This document shows positions 1 through 10,864 of a DNA stretch of 64,000 nt, piece by piece. The stretch comes from Chimonanthus salicifolius. Taxonomy: Eukaryota > Streptophyta > Magnoliopsida > Laurales > Calycanthaceae. A program made the position numbers and the translations under genes. The notes under the pieces are model-generated. The model saw only the letters and a program-made list of their open reading frames with translations, was not told the origin of the DNA and made no database searches. Positions within the stretch are counted from its first letter, which is position 1; each line of letters begins with the position of its first letter. The stretch is taken from the NCBI GenBank assembly GCA_013350335.1, contig CM023535.1:23343746-23407745 (forward strand), in the 5' to 3' direction.

Positions 1-710
1 ACTCAGATATCTTTGGTTGAATGTGTGAGTTGTTTTGGAGATAATGCACCCCTAGAAAAGTGGGGGTTACACAAACTATTACCTAATATGAATCATATCA
101 TCAGATAATAAAAAAAGTTACAAATATGTGCTTCATAGCATATGCTCGGGATTTTATCTCACTAAGTAATTCATTCATTCAACGGCCATGTTTACTCATT
201 CAATTTAATAATTTAATTCTTCATTTTAAATGGAAATTAGGTAATAAATGTGACCTTAACTTCAATGGTTTATATTGGAGTGACAATTACGTGTGATTTA
301 TTGATAATTAGATTATGGATAACAATAACTTGAATGTGGTGGCACCCACACCCCCACCATGGAGGGAAGTGGAACGTGGAAATTTCAATATGAAAAGAAA
401 ATTGTTAGAATAATAGCAAATCCGTGAAAATGAAAGAGAAAGATATGAAAATCAAGAAAAGTTAAAAAGAAACAGGGGTCCCTTCCTTGTCCTATAATTC
501 AAATATCTCTGAAAATTTTGAAGATTCTCATGAAATCTGGTCGGATCTTGCTTTCTAAGAAGTGGGATTTGGGTGGGGGTATTTCAGATGGCTGCCTCTC
601 CTTCCTCTTTCTATAAACACAGATTCTCTTCTTTTCTTCTCTGCCAATTTCAAGTCCTACCTTTTCTTCTTTCTTTCACCATTTTCTGCCAAACAACCGA
701 CCAAACAGCC
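1..710 (+). promoter_or_regulatory. Upstream region and core promoter of the response regulator gene
   Basis: AT-rich upstream DNA without a credible reading frame. A TATA box (TATAAA) is at 612-617, followed by pyrimidine-rich sequence typical of a plant 5' leader. With a start site about 30 bases downstream of the TATA box, the leader would be about 60-70 nt, ending at the ATG at 711 in a favourable context (GCCATGGCC). An in-frame open stretch upstream of 711 overlaps the TATA box and is probably not translated. I assign no specific cytokinin-response element, because the short core motifs occur too often by chance. Confidence 0.55.
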
Positions 711-2218
711 ATGGCCATAGCAGCAGAAGCCCATTTCCATGTTCTAGCTGTGGATGACAACCTCATAGACAGAAAACTCATTGAGCGACTTCTCAGAACC
801 TCTTCTTTTCAAGGTTTTTGTATGTTTATATTATTCAACTTTTACTTAATCTGAATTTGTAATTTCTTCGCTGCAATTTCAAAATTCTGTAGCTTAGAGT
901 GATTCAGGCTTTTGAATCCTACACTAAGACTGTTAGAATGAGGATTCGAAATTAAGTTCTTTGGAATTAGAATTATATGGGATAATCTCGAAATTCCCAT
1001 TCTTAAATTCTGATTTCACCTAACCTTGATATCTTTCTTCTTCCTTTCTGCCTCTACCGAATCCCGTCATGTTTTTCTTCATCTGGATATCGAAATTTAT
1101 TCCTTTTCTTTTCTGGGTTTTGTGTTCTCAGTTACAGCAGTTGAATCTGGAAGTAAGGCTCTGGAATTCTTGGGTTTGCAGGACGAACAGAACAACTCAC
1201 TTTCTGTTTCTTCAGAAAGCCAGGTAACTGAGAGAATTCCTTTCTGGGTGCTGATGTTGGGACTATAAATGGCAATTTGGCTTGGATCTTATGGTAATTC
1301 TTATGGGTGAAAGCAGGAAATTGAAGTGAATTTGATCATAACAGATTACTGTATGCCTGGAATGACTGGCTATGATCTTCTCAGGAAAATAAAGGTACCT
1401 TTTTTTCAATCTTACTAGTTTTCCATGTATTTCTTTCTTTTCTATCTCTTTTTTTTTTCCCAATAGGTCTCTGATCCTTTGTTTTGTTTTTCCTTCTCAA
1501 GCAGGAATCATCCTCACTTAAAGACATTCCTGTTGTTATCATGTCATCAGAGAACGTGCCATCTAGAATCAACAGGTGAGCCAAAGACATTTCCTCTGTT
1601 TTTTTTTTAACAGCAGTTGCTTGTTGAATTTTCTTTCATTGCTTTAACTTTTAGCATTGGATTGGATTACGCTTGCTAGAAATCATGAAAAACTTCCTAC
1701 ATCAATTGCAATTCCTTGGGAACAACATGAGAATTACATGTATCTGATTGAACTAAGAGTAAATAAGAAAAACCATGAAATGACCTTGAAAGTTTGTCCC
1801 ATGAAATGCAATTTTAAACAATTTCTCATATCCATAAACAAGCCGATCCCAAATGGATAGACCTTTGGCAACGATAATGATGAGATCCAATCGTGAACCA
1901 TCTTATCATGCCTACATAGGGTTTGGTTAGATTGATTGTGAACGATAGATGATATTATAAGTTTCTCTTGATTAAATTTTGTATACTGAGATATTTGGAT
2001 GGGTTAACAGGTGCTTGGAAGATGGAGCAGAGGAATTCTTTCTGAAACCAGTACAATTATCAGATGTGAGCAGACTCAAACCCCATCTATTGAAGGGGAA
2101 AGGAAAATCAGAAGAGGACCAACAGCAAGAGCAGCTAACGAACAAAAGGAAGGCTGGTGATGAAGGCCTCTCCCCTAGGAGCACAAGACAAAGATACAGT
2201 GGTTTGACAGTCGTGTAA
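711..2218 (+). CDS. Type-A response regulator (cytokinin signalling), five exons, intact
   Basis: Exons 711-813, 1132-1223, 1317-1394, 1505-1575 and 2011-2218 join in frame (552 nt, 183 residues) with GT-AG introns. The product is a single receiver domain with a short tail, as in type-A ARR proteins that damp cytokinin phosphorelay. Visible signatures are the acidic pair D15-D16 ([19 protein letters not shown]), phosphoacceptor D75 ([17 protein letters not shown]), the conserved Ser at about 105 ([13 protein letters not shown]) and K127 ([10 protein letters not shown]). The [16 protein letters not shown] segment and a short charged tail ([20 protein letters not shown]) resemble the ARR8/ARR9 branch. 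There is no Myb-like GARP domain, which excludes type B. All key residues are present, so it is probably functional. The start is set by the ATG context and TATA position. Branch assignment is inference from memory of the family. Confidence 0.93.
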
Positions 2219-2350
2219 TATATTATTCTTAGACGTCTTGGATTCTACTTTTTTCCGAGTTTACATGGTATACGAGGTTTTCTAGTGGTTTCCTGTATTA
2301 ATGGGATTAATTTGGTTTCCATTGTGGCGTGGGGATACTCATCTTATCCA

Positions 2351-2356
2351 AATAAA
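2351..2356 (+). terminator. Candidate poly(A) signal of the response regulator gene
   Basis: An AATAAA hexamer lies 133 bases after the stop codon, within T-rich sequence. This is a usual arrangement for a plant 3' UTR, but the hexamer alone is weak evidence. Confidence 0.35.
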
Positions 2357-3720
2357 ATCTTTATAATTATTTTTTCCTTTAAATTGTAGATTTAGAGGGA
2401 TACACCACTAGAGAGAACTGTTCTTACTGATGGGAAATCTGTCTACATTCTGTGTATCGATTCCAATTTTGTTTGTCTTGAACCAAGAAATGCCCGTTTT
2501 AGAGATGTAATGATGAAGAAGATGGAGAATGGAAATTTCACTTTGTGAAAAGGCGATATAGCAAAGATACGGCCAAAGGAAATTGAAGGATTGTGTTGAC
2601 TATTGAGACTCGGGTTCATCGAAGTTCCATTCATGATTCATGAAGCTGTCCCCTAGTATTGACCAAAGTCTATTTGCGCGTGGCAAAATTAAACGTGATT
2701 ATGTTGGTGTGGTTGGGCCACCATATTGAGGATTGCTATTTTTATTTTCTTTAATAAAATTTAAACAATGATAACTTGGACCCAGCTGTGCAAGGTATTA
2801 TTTTTACACATTTAGACATAGAGTTCGGTAAATGAGTGGTGATAGATTTCTTTAGAAGTTCTTTTTTTGAATATATGACTGGGTAAAAAAAAATATTTGC
2901 TTGAATCTAGTTGTATTCGATTTGTGTGTATCGAGAGATGTTTACATGCTGGATACGTAGGTTTTCAAAAAAAAAAATATTTAAATTTTGATTCGATGAA
3001 GGTGATCTTTGATAGCTATAATAATGAGTCTAGACCATTTGTGTAGATGGCAGTCATTTCTCATAGATTTTTGGCCCCTCAATGGTCCAATTTAATGCAC
3101 AACTTAGAAAAGGTTGCAAACCCTCCAGAGTGATTTAAAAACTATTCAAAAAAAATATCAGTCCCTCAAAGAGGATTGAGCCAATCTTCCTGCTTTTAGA
3201 CAATGAATGCAGTATGGGTAGACAGAAAATGCACTTGAAAATCAAATGCATGAGTTATTTTTGTTATGACCGGAGGTGTTTTAAGTGTGACGCTTGATTA
3301 TTCCTTTGGGGCACATGCACGTCTCCCTGGACACACATCGACAGTAAGAGTCTTGACCGTCAAGTCAACACCCTTCCATGGTTCAAATGCATGAGTTGTT
3401 ACATGCATGGAGAAGAAAGATCAATGCAATTTAAAGCCAAGACTTTATCCATTAATCATTAAAATGAGAAATTACAATTCCGAAGAAAAAATCCAAAATC
3501 AGGACACATCCTCTCAGTATGAACACAAAAAATTGAAGAAATACAGAATTGGTACTCGTAAATTTCATTAAATTCTTTTCAAGCGAATTATTTTCTTCCG
3601 TTATTCTTCCAAGACCTCATTTCTTTTGTAGATTGATGACTGAACATTTTAGACCTATTGATCTAAAACAATTTCATTGGAAGGAAAACAAATCATATTG
3701 TTAAATGTTTTTATTTCGAG
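2357..3720. other. Intergenic spacer, no recognised feature
   Basis: AT-rich DNA between the response regulator and the duplicated block. Frames are closed by frequent stops. I see no tRNA, MITE ends or LTR ends. The right limit is where homology to 17209 onward begins. Confidence 0.5.
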
Positions 3721-4974
3721 AAAAAAGATGCTCTAAGTCATTAAAGATAATAAAACAACATATAATTTGTTAGAGATATAGCAAACAACTTACAAGAGCT
3801 TAATTCTCAGACAACAAACTTTGAACAAAATTTCAATAAAGATCTACCACTTTAGCTCAATTTTAAATAAGATCTGAATCTATTACTTTTGTTGAACTAG
3901 TGAAATAACCTTCAAGCCTAAAACCTCGAATCAATATCGACGAGCTTGAACTTCAAACTTGTCTCTTGAAAATTATCCCCCTTCAACTTATACTTTGAGA
4001 ATATTTTATCATAGCAAAACTATGAAAAATGGTGCATGTATACTTCAAATTTACTTGCCAACTCTAGTTTAAACTTAACTTTGAAATCTTCCTTAAAGTT
4101 ATATTTTCAAGGATCAAAGCTAAATCTTCAAGGGGAGCACTTGTCTTTCGAGATAACTTCGAATTCACTTCAATCCAATCTGGACTCTCGATTAAATTAG
4201 TTTTATATAGATATCTTTCGGCTTTAACTCTTATTAGAATTAGAATAGATGAGAATCAAGAGATAGTAGTAGTTCACCAAACTCTCTTAACTAATATGCG
4301 ATACAATTTCACTTCACATTTTATCACAATTTCACATGTTTACATAGATCGTAATAGCCTATTACAACGGTTGTTGGCTTATAGAATAAAAACATTTTTA
4401 ATTTTTATTAATAATTCTTTAATTAATCAAGTGAATCTTAGCTCAATGACTTCTGACTTTGATTTCTAAAACTTTTTATTAAATTACATTATACTAAGTC
4501 ATTCTATTCTTCAGTTTATTACTGAATAAAATCACTATCGATTTGGAGAATATATGCCTGAGCAGCTCTGTTCAACTCTCTTCTTTTCATCTTTCTGTGC
4601 TTGTCAGGTCTCTTAACACATCCTAGATTCCTGCCTCCATGCAAACCTACACCCCTCAGCTCTGTTCAACTCCTTCTTTGCTCAACAATTCTTTGCTCTG
4701 TTCTTTATTTGGTATGTCTCCTTCAGGAAACAGACTTTTTATCTGGTTTGTCCCATCAACTTTCAGTTTGTCCCTCTCAAGTTTGTTCTCTGCATATACG
4801 TCTTCTTCGCCTTCCCATCTCCACCACTGATTCTTACATTTGCCATCTATCTTCTTCTTATCTTTGGTTATCTCAGATATGATCATTAGTTGTGCTGGAT
4901 TTGTTGTATTACTGTGCTAGTGTTATTGCCTCTTAGTCGCCATAGTTGCATCTCATATACTTGTTACGAGTTGG

Positions 4975-5109
4975 ATCCACACTCAAAATGACTAGCTGAT
5001 TTTCATGTAACGTGGGCAAGTCCCAAGTCGAAAGTTTTCTGGGAAAATCCTTGTTTTATAAGCGGGGGCCAGGAAACCTCAAAATCGACTAGTCATTTTG
5101 AGTGTGGAT
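4975..5109. repeat. Small hairpin element with 21-bp perfect inverted ends
   Basis: The 21 bases at 4975-4995 are the exact reverse complement of 5089-5109 (core ACTCAAAATGACTAG / CTAGTCATTTTGAGT), enclosing about 93 bp. The copy in the duplicated block (about 18481-18615) has mismatches in both arms. The size fits a MITE or foldback element, but I found no clear target-site duplication, so the superfamily is not assigned. Confidence 0.5.
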
Positions 5110-5382
5110 TCAAACCCACCCCGTGACATACTGCTTCCATCACCCTTCATCGCCACTAACAAGACTTGCTTCCTCCTCATCGGACAATGGATAGAGGTCT
5201 TTCGACCGGTGGATTTCTTCACCGTAGTTTCTAGCTTCTAGATTTTTTTTAATTCAATAAATTCAAATTTAAATAGATTCGAGTTTGGGAGTAGCGTTAC
5301 AGTTAGGATTATAATTATGTTAACCTCTATGTTATTGGGATAGAAATAAGATTTGGTCAAGTTGTAGTTATCTTATCATATA

Positions 5383-5573
5383 CTCCCTCTGTTCTAAATT
5401 AGTTGTCCTATATGGATTTTAGAATTGTCCCAAAATAGTTGTCTCATTTATATTGGAATAGTATAAAGTGTGTTAAAAATAGATGAGATCACAAGGAGTA
5501 CTAGCCTTATATATAGAGTTCTTTAAAAAACACAAATATTTTAAATGACACAACTAAAATGAGACGAAGGGAG
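5383..5573. mobile_element. Stowaway-like MITE, TA target duplication (block A)
   Basis: A 191-bp element starting CTCCCTCTGTTC and ending GACGAAGGGAG, flanked by TA at 5381-5382 and 5574-5575. CTCCCTC-type termini, small size and TA duplication are the signature of Stowaway (Tc1/mariner) MITEs. It has no coding capacity. The duplicate at 18888-19078 has the same length, so insertion predates the duplication. Confidence 0.88.
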
Positions 5574-6627
5574 TATAAGATTACATTATCAATAATAAAT
5601 CCAAAGTTTATGATTTTGTCAAACATAACAAATATGAGATAATTGTTAGATGGATTGTGATAAAATGCATAGACATAATCTGTACTGGTGTCTCTCAAGT
5701 GGCTTAAGCCTTTGTAAGTCTTAGGTTTGACTCTCTTTGAAGTTATCCGATTAAGATTAGTCTCACTTCTAATATTGAATAAAGATGTCTATAAGATTCA
5801 CCCAACATTAGATACCTCAATTGGTTACTTCCCGCCTCAAGAAGTGGGGTGAGGTCAGGAGTTTCTCTTTAGTTTAAAAAAAAAAGATGTCTATAATATT
5901 CTTAATAATAGTAATAATCAACAAAGGTATAGACATCATAATTCCAACGACAGAAGGAAGAGATCTGAGCTTCATAGCTTATTCAACTATCAATCTTTTA
6001 CTCAAAGAGATCTCATTCTATTTAACAAAACCCTTTCATAAATGCGTACAACTTCTAAATTTGATGTCGAGCTGAATTTTCATTCTATAAGCTGAGACGA
6101 GGCCTTCTACTCTGGTCCAATAGATGAATACTCTGTGCTTACTCTTATTGTTACTTGAAGGCCCAAGTTATGGCCCAACCATTCCGATCTAAACAAATTC
6201 AACAGAAATGGGCCTAATAATTGGGCTGGACCCGAATTTACTAGTTTTAGTTCTGTCTGCAATACATGATCCTGAATAGCCTGATATGATGAGCAACGGG
6301 TGAGGGGTCCGGAACTTTAGTTTGCACAAGGTTTGGCTTGGCCTGGTCTTCTGATCCATTTGCAAATTGCTGACCTAATTATTCTTTATTGCAGATAGTC
6401 GAGATTAGAAAATGAACTCACTCAGACTCAGTAATAAGTCTCCAATTACTCTTATTCAATTGTGGTACCATTTGTATTACATCTACATGATCTATAAAGT
6501 CTGTCTGTAAACAGACACAAAATATATGATGTTATGGCTCAAAAACTAGTAGTAAGTAGGGCCATTCATTATTTTATGTTTCAGATAATAATGATAATAC
6601 TGAGGAGTAAGGAGTGGGATGGTGGGC

Positions 6628-7663
6628 CTAACAAGATATGTTGGACCCTGGATCTACTCCAAAATCTCCACAAAATTTTTGGTACTTGTCGACACGGCTA
6701 CGGACTTGATCGGGTCTCTGACTGCATTCGCCGCTATTGATGGCCTTTATAGTGTCTGCAAATCCCCTGCCTGAGACCATGGCATCGTGGCAATCTCTGT
6801 TCATCCAAAACCAGAACGCCGTTTTGAACGATATTTGAGAATCTTGGGCCACAGCCTCTGGACTATTAAGCAAATCATATCCAAGTGCATTTCCTGCTTC
6901 CCCATAATTGTAGTTCCTGTTGAACATAAGTACCAATTGTGAGTATCAAATCAGAGGATGGGATGAGAGTGAGACTCCAACTATAAAACAAATGGGTACC
7001 ATGCTAGTTGCAGTGGTCCTCTCCCGATATACGTCTTCCCAGGTGCACAAGGGAAGTCATCCCTTGGTTCACAGTAGTCCGACCCCGGATTCTGCTCCGA
7101 TATAAAACAAAGCCCTACAAAATGCAAACACAAATATGATTATGAGTTAGAAGCAATGATCTGATAAATAAAGCCCATTTGATTGCTGATTATTTTAAAA
7201 AAGCCACGCCCAAATAGCCCACTTTGAGTTTTGACAGCCAATGCCGAGTTGGCCTTCAAATCATCCTACAATGGATGGTTTATGAAGCAGGGCAAGATGA
7301 CTGTGAATGATAAGAAACATATATGGGATAATGATATGGGTACGATAGTATGATACCTCCAGTCCCATGCATGACATGGGCGAGGAATGCTGCCATTTCC
7401 CTCTTACGTATATTGTCGTCGCCGGTAGTGCCGAAAGCAGGTTGCTGATCAGCAGCCGCCGTGAAGCTGTCATACTTATAGAAGGACTTGCCTTCACAGC
7501 TGTCTGCAGTGGGCTTGAGATTGTTGAAGTAATCTTGAGTTATGAGATTCCTTGGAGTGACTTGGCCCATGCAATATCGCCCATACAACCACACTGTAAT
7601 TACAGCCATGGCACCAATTCGACGAGCCATGGCCAGGCCCATGCCCAAGCCCATTTTCACCAT
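6628..7663 (-). CDS. GH19 chitinase copy 1, class IV-type catalytic domain, catalytic Glu replaced by Gly
   Basis: Three exons on the minus strand, 7663-7357, 7114-7000 and 6916-6628, join in frame (711 nt, 236 residues) with GT-AG introns of 242 and 83 bp. A basic-hydrophobic N-terminus ([16 protein letters not shown]) suggests secretion. It is followed directly by the GH19 catalytic domain without a hevein chitin-binding module. The two catalytic positions are only 9 residues apart, the loop-deleted form seen in class IV (EP3-like) enzymes. [21 protein letters not shown] and the C-terminal VDPGSNISC are typical. The first catalytic Glu of the HET motif is Gly (HVMHGTGG, residue 100; codon 7366-7364 GGG versus GAG in copy 2), while the second Glu (E109, CFISE) remains. 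Loss of the general acid is known to abolish GH19 hydrolysis, so this copy is probably inactive or chitin-binding only. FYK and QLA also depart from conserved FYT and QLT. Confidence 0.9.
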
Positions 7664-7714
7664 AACTTATCGTTTTGAAGTTTTTGTGTAAGAGAATTGT
7701 GGACAGTAGTAGCT

Positions 7715-7722
7715 TATTTATA
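7715..7722 (-). promoter_or_regulatory. TATA box of chitinase copy 1
   Basis: TATAAATA on the minus strand about 52 bases upstream of the ATG at 7663, the first ATG downstream, implying a very short leader. The same element at the same distance is present in copy 2. Confidence 0.6.
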
Positions 7723-8599
7723 GAAAGATTTCTGCCACTTTTTCTTTGTTAAAAGTCTTGAGTTTATGTAGACTTTAGACCGTTAAACGAGTAAATTGGG
7801 AAGACTTCAAGTCAAGTCTTCCTATGATGCGTGTGGGCTTGGCTGGAATTTAATGGCCTTGAATGCCCTCTTACGTTTTCCATACTCATCGAATCTCAGT
7901 TGGAAGAATTTTTTCAGTTCTTATTTTGAAAGAACAAATTAATTAAAATTTAAAATATCAATTAATTTTTTTGAAAAATTCAGATTTCGATTCAAGATTA
8001 GATTAACAAATTTCACCTGATATTTTAAATTTTAGTCAATAATTGTCACAGAGATCCTGGTTGATCATATTCAACTATTTTTCTCTTAAATATTATTAAA
8101 ACTTACATTCAACTCTTCTTTTCTCTTTCAAGTTATTTGAAAGTTATATAAATATATATTGAAGATTAAGGTGTCTAGATCCTCTTAGATTAAGGTAACA
8201 CTATATAGAGTGATCCTTTTTTCTTTAGAAAGTGACTTGAATTCAAGACTTTCCACAGTTTAGACGAGTTCTTAACCATCAAACCAACTCTCACAAATTG
8301 ATTTGAAGAATATAGGGTTTTCAAGTCCATGCCCCTACTTTGACTCAAAAATATATAAAGAATATATGCCCCTACTTTAACTGATTGCTTTTTGAAGAAT
8401 ATATATCAAATCAATTCGATATTTCGATGATTAAGTTTGAGATTTATTCCATCATTTTAAATCTTAATTTTAAAATTTAAAATTTTAATCGTCTAATGAT
8501 TATATGTTAAATACAAAAGTAAAAACTACTTAGGTATATGTTTCGAAGAGATTATATTAATAATTTAAAAATAGTAAATGAAAGTACCTTTTACACGGG
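7723..8599. other. AT-rich spacer upstream of chitinase copy 1
   Basis: Very AT-rich DNA between the chitinase promoter and the Sirevirus LTR. No gene seen. It contains the intact GATTA target (8429-8433) at which block A' received the solo LTR, so it is the empty allele of that insertion. Confidence 0.5.
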
Positions 8600-10259
8600 T
8601 GCTAGAACAACCTAACTGACCCTAGAGGGGGGGTGAATAAGTCAATCCCAATTCGTTAATCATTTTTTAATTTACTTGATTGATTAATTTAAATGCAGTG
8701 AAAACAACAATCAAGAGTGTGTGTGTTAGCAAATGTGATTAAACAATCAACAAAAGAAATTGCCTCTAACACCACAAACATAAGGACACAAGATATATAG
8801 TGGTTCGGTTCGCTAAACTAAATCCACTGTTATTACTCGCTCAACCTTGAACTATCCCCAAATTCACTATGTGGGGACTTACACCCTCACAATTAGAGTA
8901 GGAATTTCACCTCACTCAATTGGATGGAAATTCCACCCACTTCTATGCCAGAGACGACGCTCAAGAATTTTTTTATAGTGGTTCCAGAATACCTCCACTT
9001 TTGGGTTATAGGTTTTAAAAAAGAATATTAAAACTAAGAAGCACTTGCCTTAAAGCTCTTTCTCGCTGATGTGTGCTTCTTGAAGATCACACCCAAGTTG
9101 TGTCAACGCTCCTTCTTGCAGTCGTCGTGTAGCAATCACAATTTTGTGGGCGATAAGGAACCTTGGCTTAACCAAAGCTTTCTTAGTTTATAACTCTCTC
9201 ACTTGCAAACTCAATCCGAAGATTGGTTGTTTATGATCTTTCTCTCCTCCTCTCTTTCTCACTTGTAAACACAATCCAAAGATTTATTGTTTATGATCTT
9301 TGTCTCAAGAGTATTGATCGTTCCTTAGAGTGTTTAACTCTTTTAAGCTCAAGGAAGATAGTAAAAGGATCACCCACTTATATTTATAGAGAAGTTTTAA
9401 CGGTCATATTAATTGTCCAGGGCCGACAGTCGGTGTTTGTATTTATTACTGTTCAACTACTAGACTGTTGCGCATTAAATGCATCCCCAACGGCATAATT
9501 ACTTCTCGGTCGACATGTCGGTGTCGTCGATGGATCGACAGTCATGGCACCGATGGGTCGGTCCATACGAGAGGCTCGTTCTGGTGCAAAGCATGCTTGA
9601 ACATAGTTTCCACTTTAGAAACCTGTTACTCAGAACTACATGTCGTCCTTCGCCGAGGGGTTGGTCCTGTTACTTTCGATCGGTCTTGACGTACTGAGAT
9701 GTCTATTTTATCGAGAGCCCTTATAAATTCCTAGTCCAAAACTTATAAGTTTTATACCGACGAGTCGTTGACCATGAGAGGTCGTTCAAGTTTATCATCG
9801 AGGGGTCCGTGCAAACGAGACTCTCCGTTAGAGGCATTTTCAGAATGACAGTTCGAAGTTCTAGAACAATGTTAATCTGGCCGACTAGTCTTTGACCACG
9901 ATGGGTCGATCTTGACTACACCGAGGGGTCGGTGAGATAGACTAGTCGTGCTGACAATGAACATAATTCATGTTTCCAAGTTCACTTCTAACTCATTGTT
10001 TAGCTTCCTCTCTAGACATGTTATGTTTATTATCAAAATATGCAACTAAGCCTATTAGTCCTCTCTTAGGTGTGAGTTCCATCTAGGGTCATTTATGGCC
10101 ATATACTTGTTCTTGTGATTGCCATGATGATGATCTCTAAGCTTAGTGGAGCATGATCTTCTTCCTCGATCATCTTGAGTCTTCAAGCTTCTTGGCAAGT
10201 GCTTCGACCTGAGTCATGTAATTGACAAAAAGGAACTCGGTCAAGCCGGGACACTAACA
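8600..10259 (-). mobile_element. Sirevirus-type Copia 3' LTR, antisense (block A)
   Basis: On the minus strand the LTR starts TGTTAGTGTCCCGG at 10259 and ends GTTGTTCTAGCA at 8600, about 1.66 kb. It is preceded on its 5' side by a purine tract (GACAAAGGAGGAGA), the classical Sirevirus polypurine tract and LTR junction. It contains a tandem duplicated segment of about 72 bp (about 9190-9300) and many CG-centred near-palindromes with the cores GTCGGT and GTCGAC (9440-9960). The partner 5' LTR is not in the window, so no target duplication can be scored. Confidence 0.72.
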
Positions 10260-10794
10260 ATCTCCTCCTTTGTCAATTACATGACAAAACCTAAAAGTAA
10301 CCCAATTACATGCCCACCCTTTTAGTACAATACATTTGAATACAAATCATTACATCAATTACATATATATTCAAATGCATAACAAGATTATGGTCTTCAT
10401 ATTCTTGCTCAGCTTACTTCATTTTTATTTTCTTGTTTAAGCATAAAAGCAAATAAACACTAGGCAATAATTAGATGGGTTAGTCCAAACCATAAACATC
10501 TTTGAACTAAATAAGATTTTCTTCTCCCAATTTTCAATGGATTGCTAGACTCCCCAATCTCCTTGAGTTGGATCTTCCACCAATTATTCTCCTAATTGGT
10601 TTTTATGTGCTTCATAGCTTCAAGCTTCTACTATTTTCTCCCCCATTTTGTCATTCAATTGACAAAGGGTTAATAGGCAAACATCAAGATCAAGCACTCC
10701 CCCATGCTTTTTGTATTAGTGCTTTAACTGAGATCGAATCTCACACATGGTTCACCCCATGGATTAGTGCACACTTTTCGTGCATCAAGCTTCT
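10260..10794 (-). mobile_element. Sirevirus post-pol region with repeated polypurine tracts (block A, truncated)
   Basis: Read on the minus strand this stretch carries several purine tracts of the GGGGGAGA type (complements of CTCCTCC, TCTCCCCC and ACTCCCCC at about 10261, 10636 and 10698). Multiple polypurine tracts upstream of the 3' LTR are an established hallmark of Sireviruses. It stops abruptly at the block A / MULE junction. Confidence 0.6.
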
Positions 10795-10864
10795 TCGATT
10801 TCTTTTCCAATTTTGCCCCCACACACACATTTTTTCCTTTTTCCATCATCTTTTATTTAGGTAA

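Larger units (their letters stand above)
3721..6627. other. Non-coding left part of block A
   Basis: Apart from the hairpin element and the Stowaway MITE I recognise nothing here. Short open frames around 4601-4886 recur in block A' with shifted starts and different lengths and have no recognisable domain. They read as chance frames in pyrimidine-rich DNA. Confidence 0.45.
3721..10794 (+). repeat. Segmental duplication, copy A (contains chitinase copy 1)
   Basis: About 7.07 kb that recurs in the same orientation at 17209-27604. Similarity is high by eye throughout, with small indels. The left edge is at 3721, where ATGCTCTAAG matches AAGCTCTAAG at about 17217. The right edge is at 10794, the last shared bases being GCATCAAGCTTCT. 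It includes a Stowaway MITE, a hairpin element, the whole chitinase copy 1 with its promoter, and a Sirevirus LTR with part of its internal region. The right breakpoint lies inside the Sirevirus, so that insertion predates the duplication. Confidence 0.93.

Noticed and set aside
573..710. In-frame extension upstream of the response regulator ATG
   Set aside because: It overlaps the TATA box, starts with GTG rather than ATG, and type-A regulators have a short N-terminus before the receiver domain.
4601..4886. Open frames of 63-93 codons in both strands of block A
   Set aside because: The block A' copies have different starts and lengths in three frames, with no domain. They look like chance frames in pyrimidine-rich DNA.
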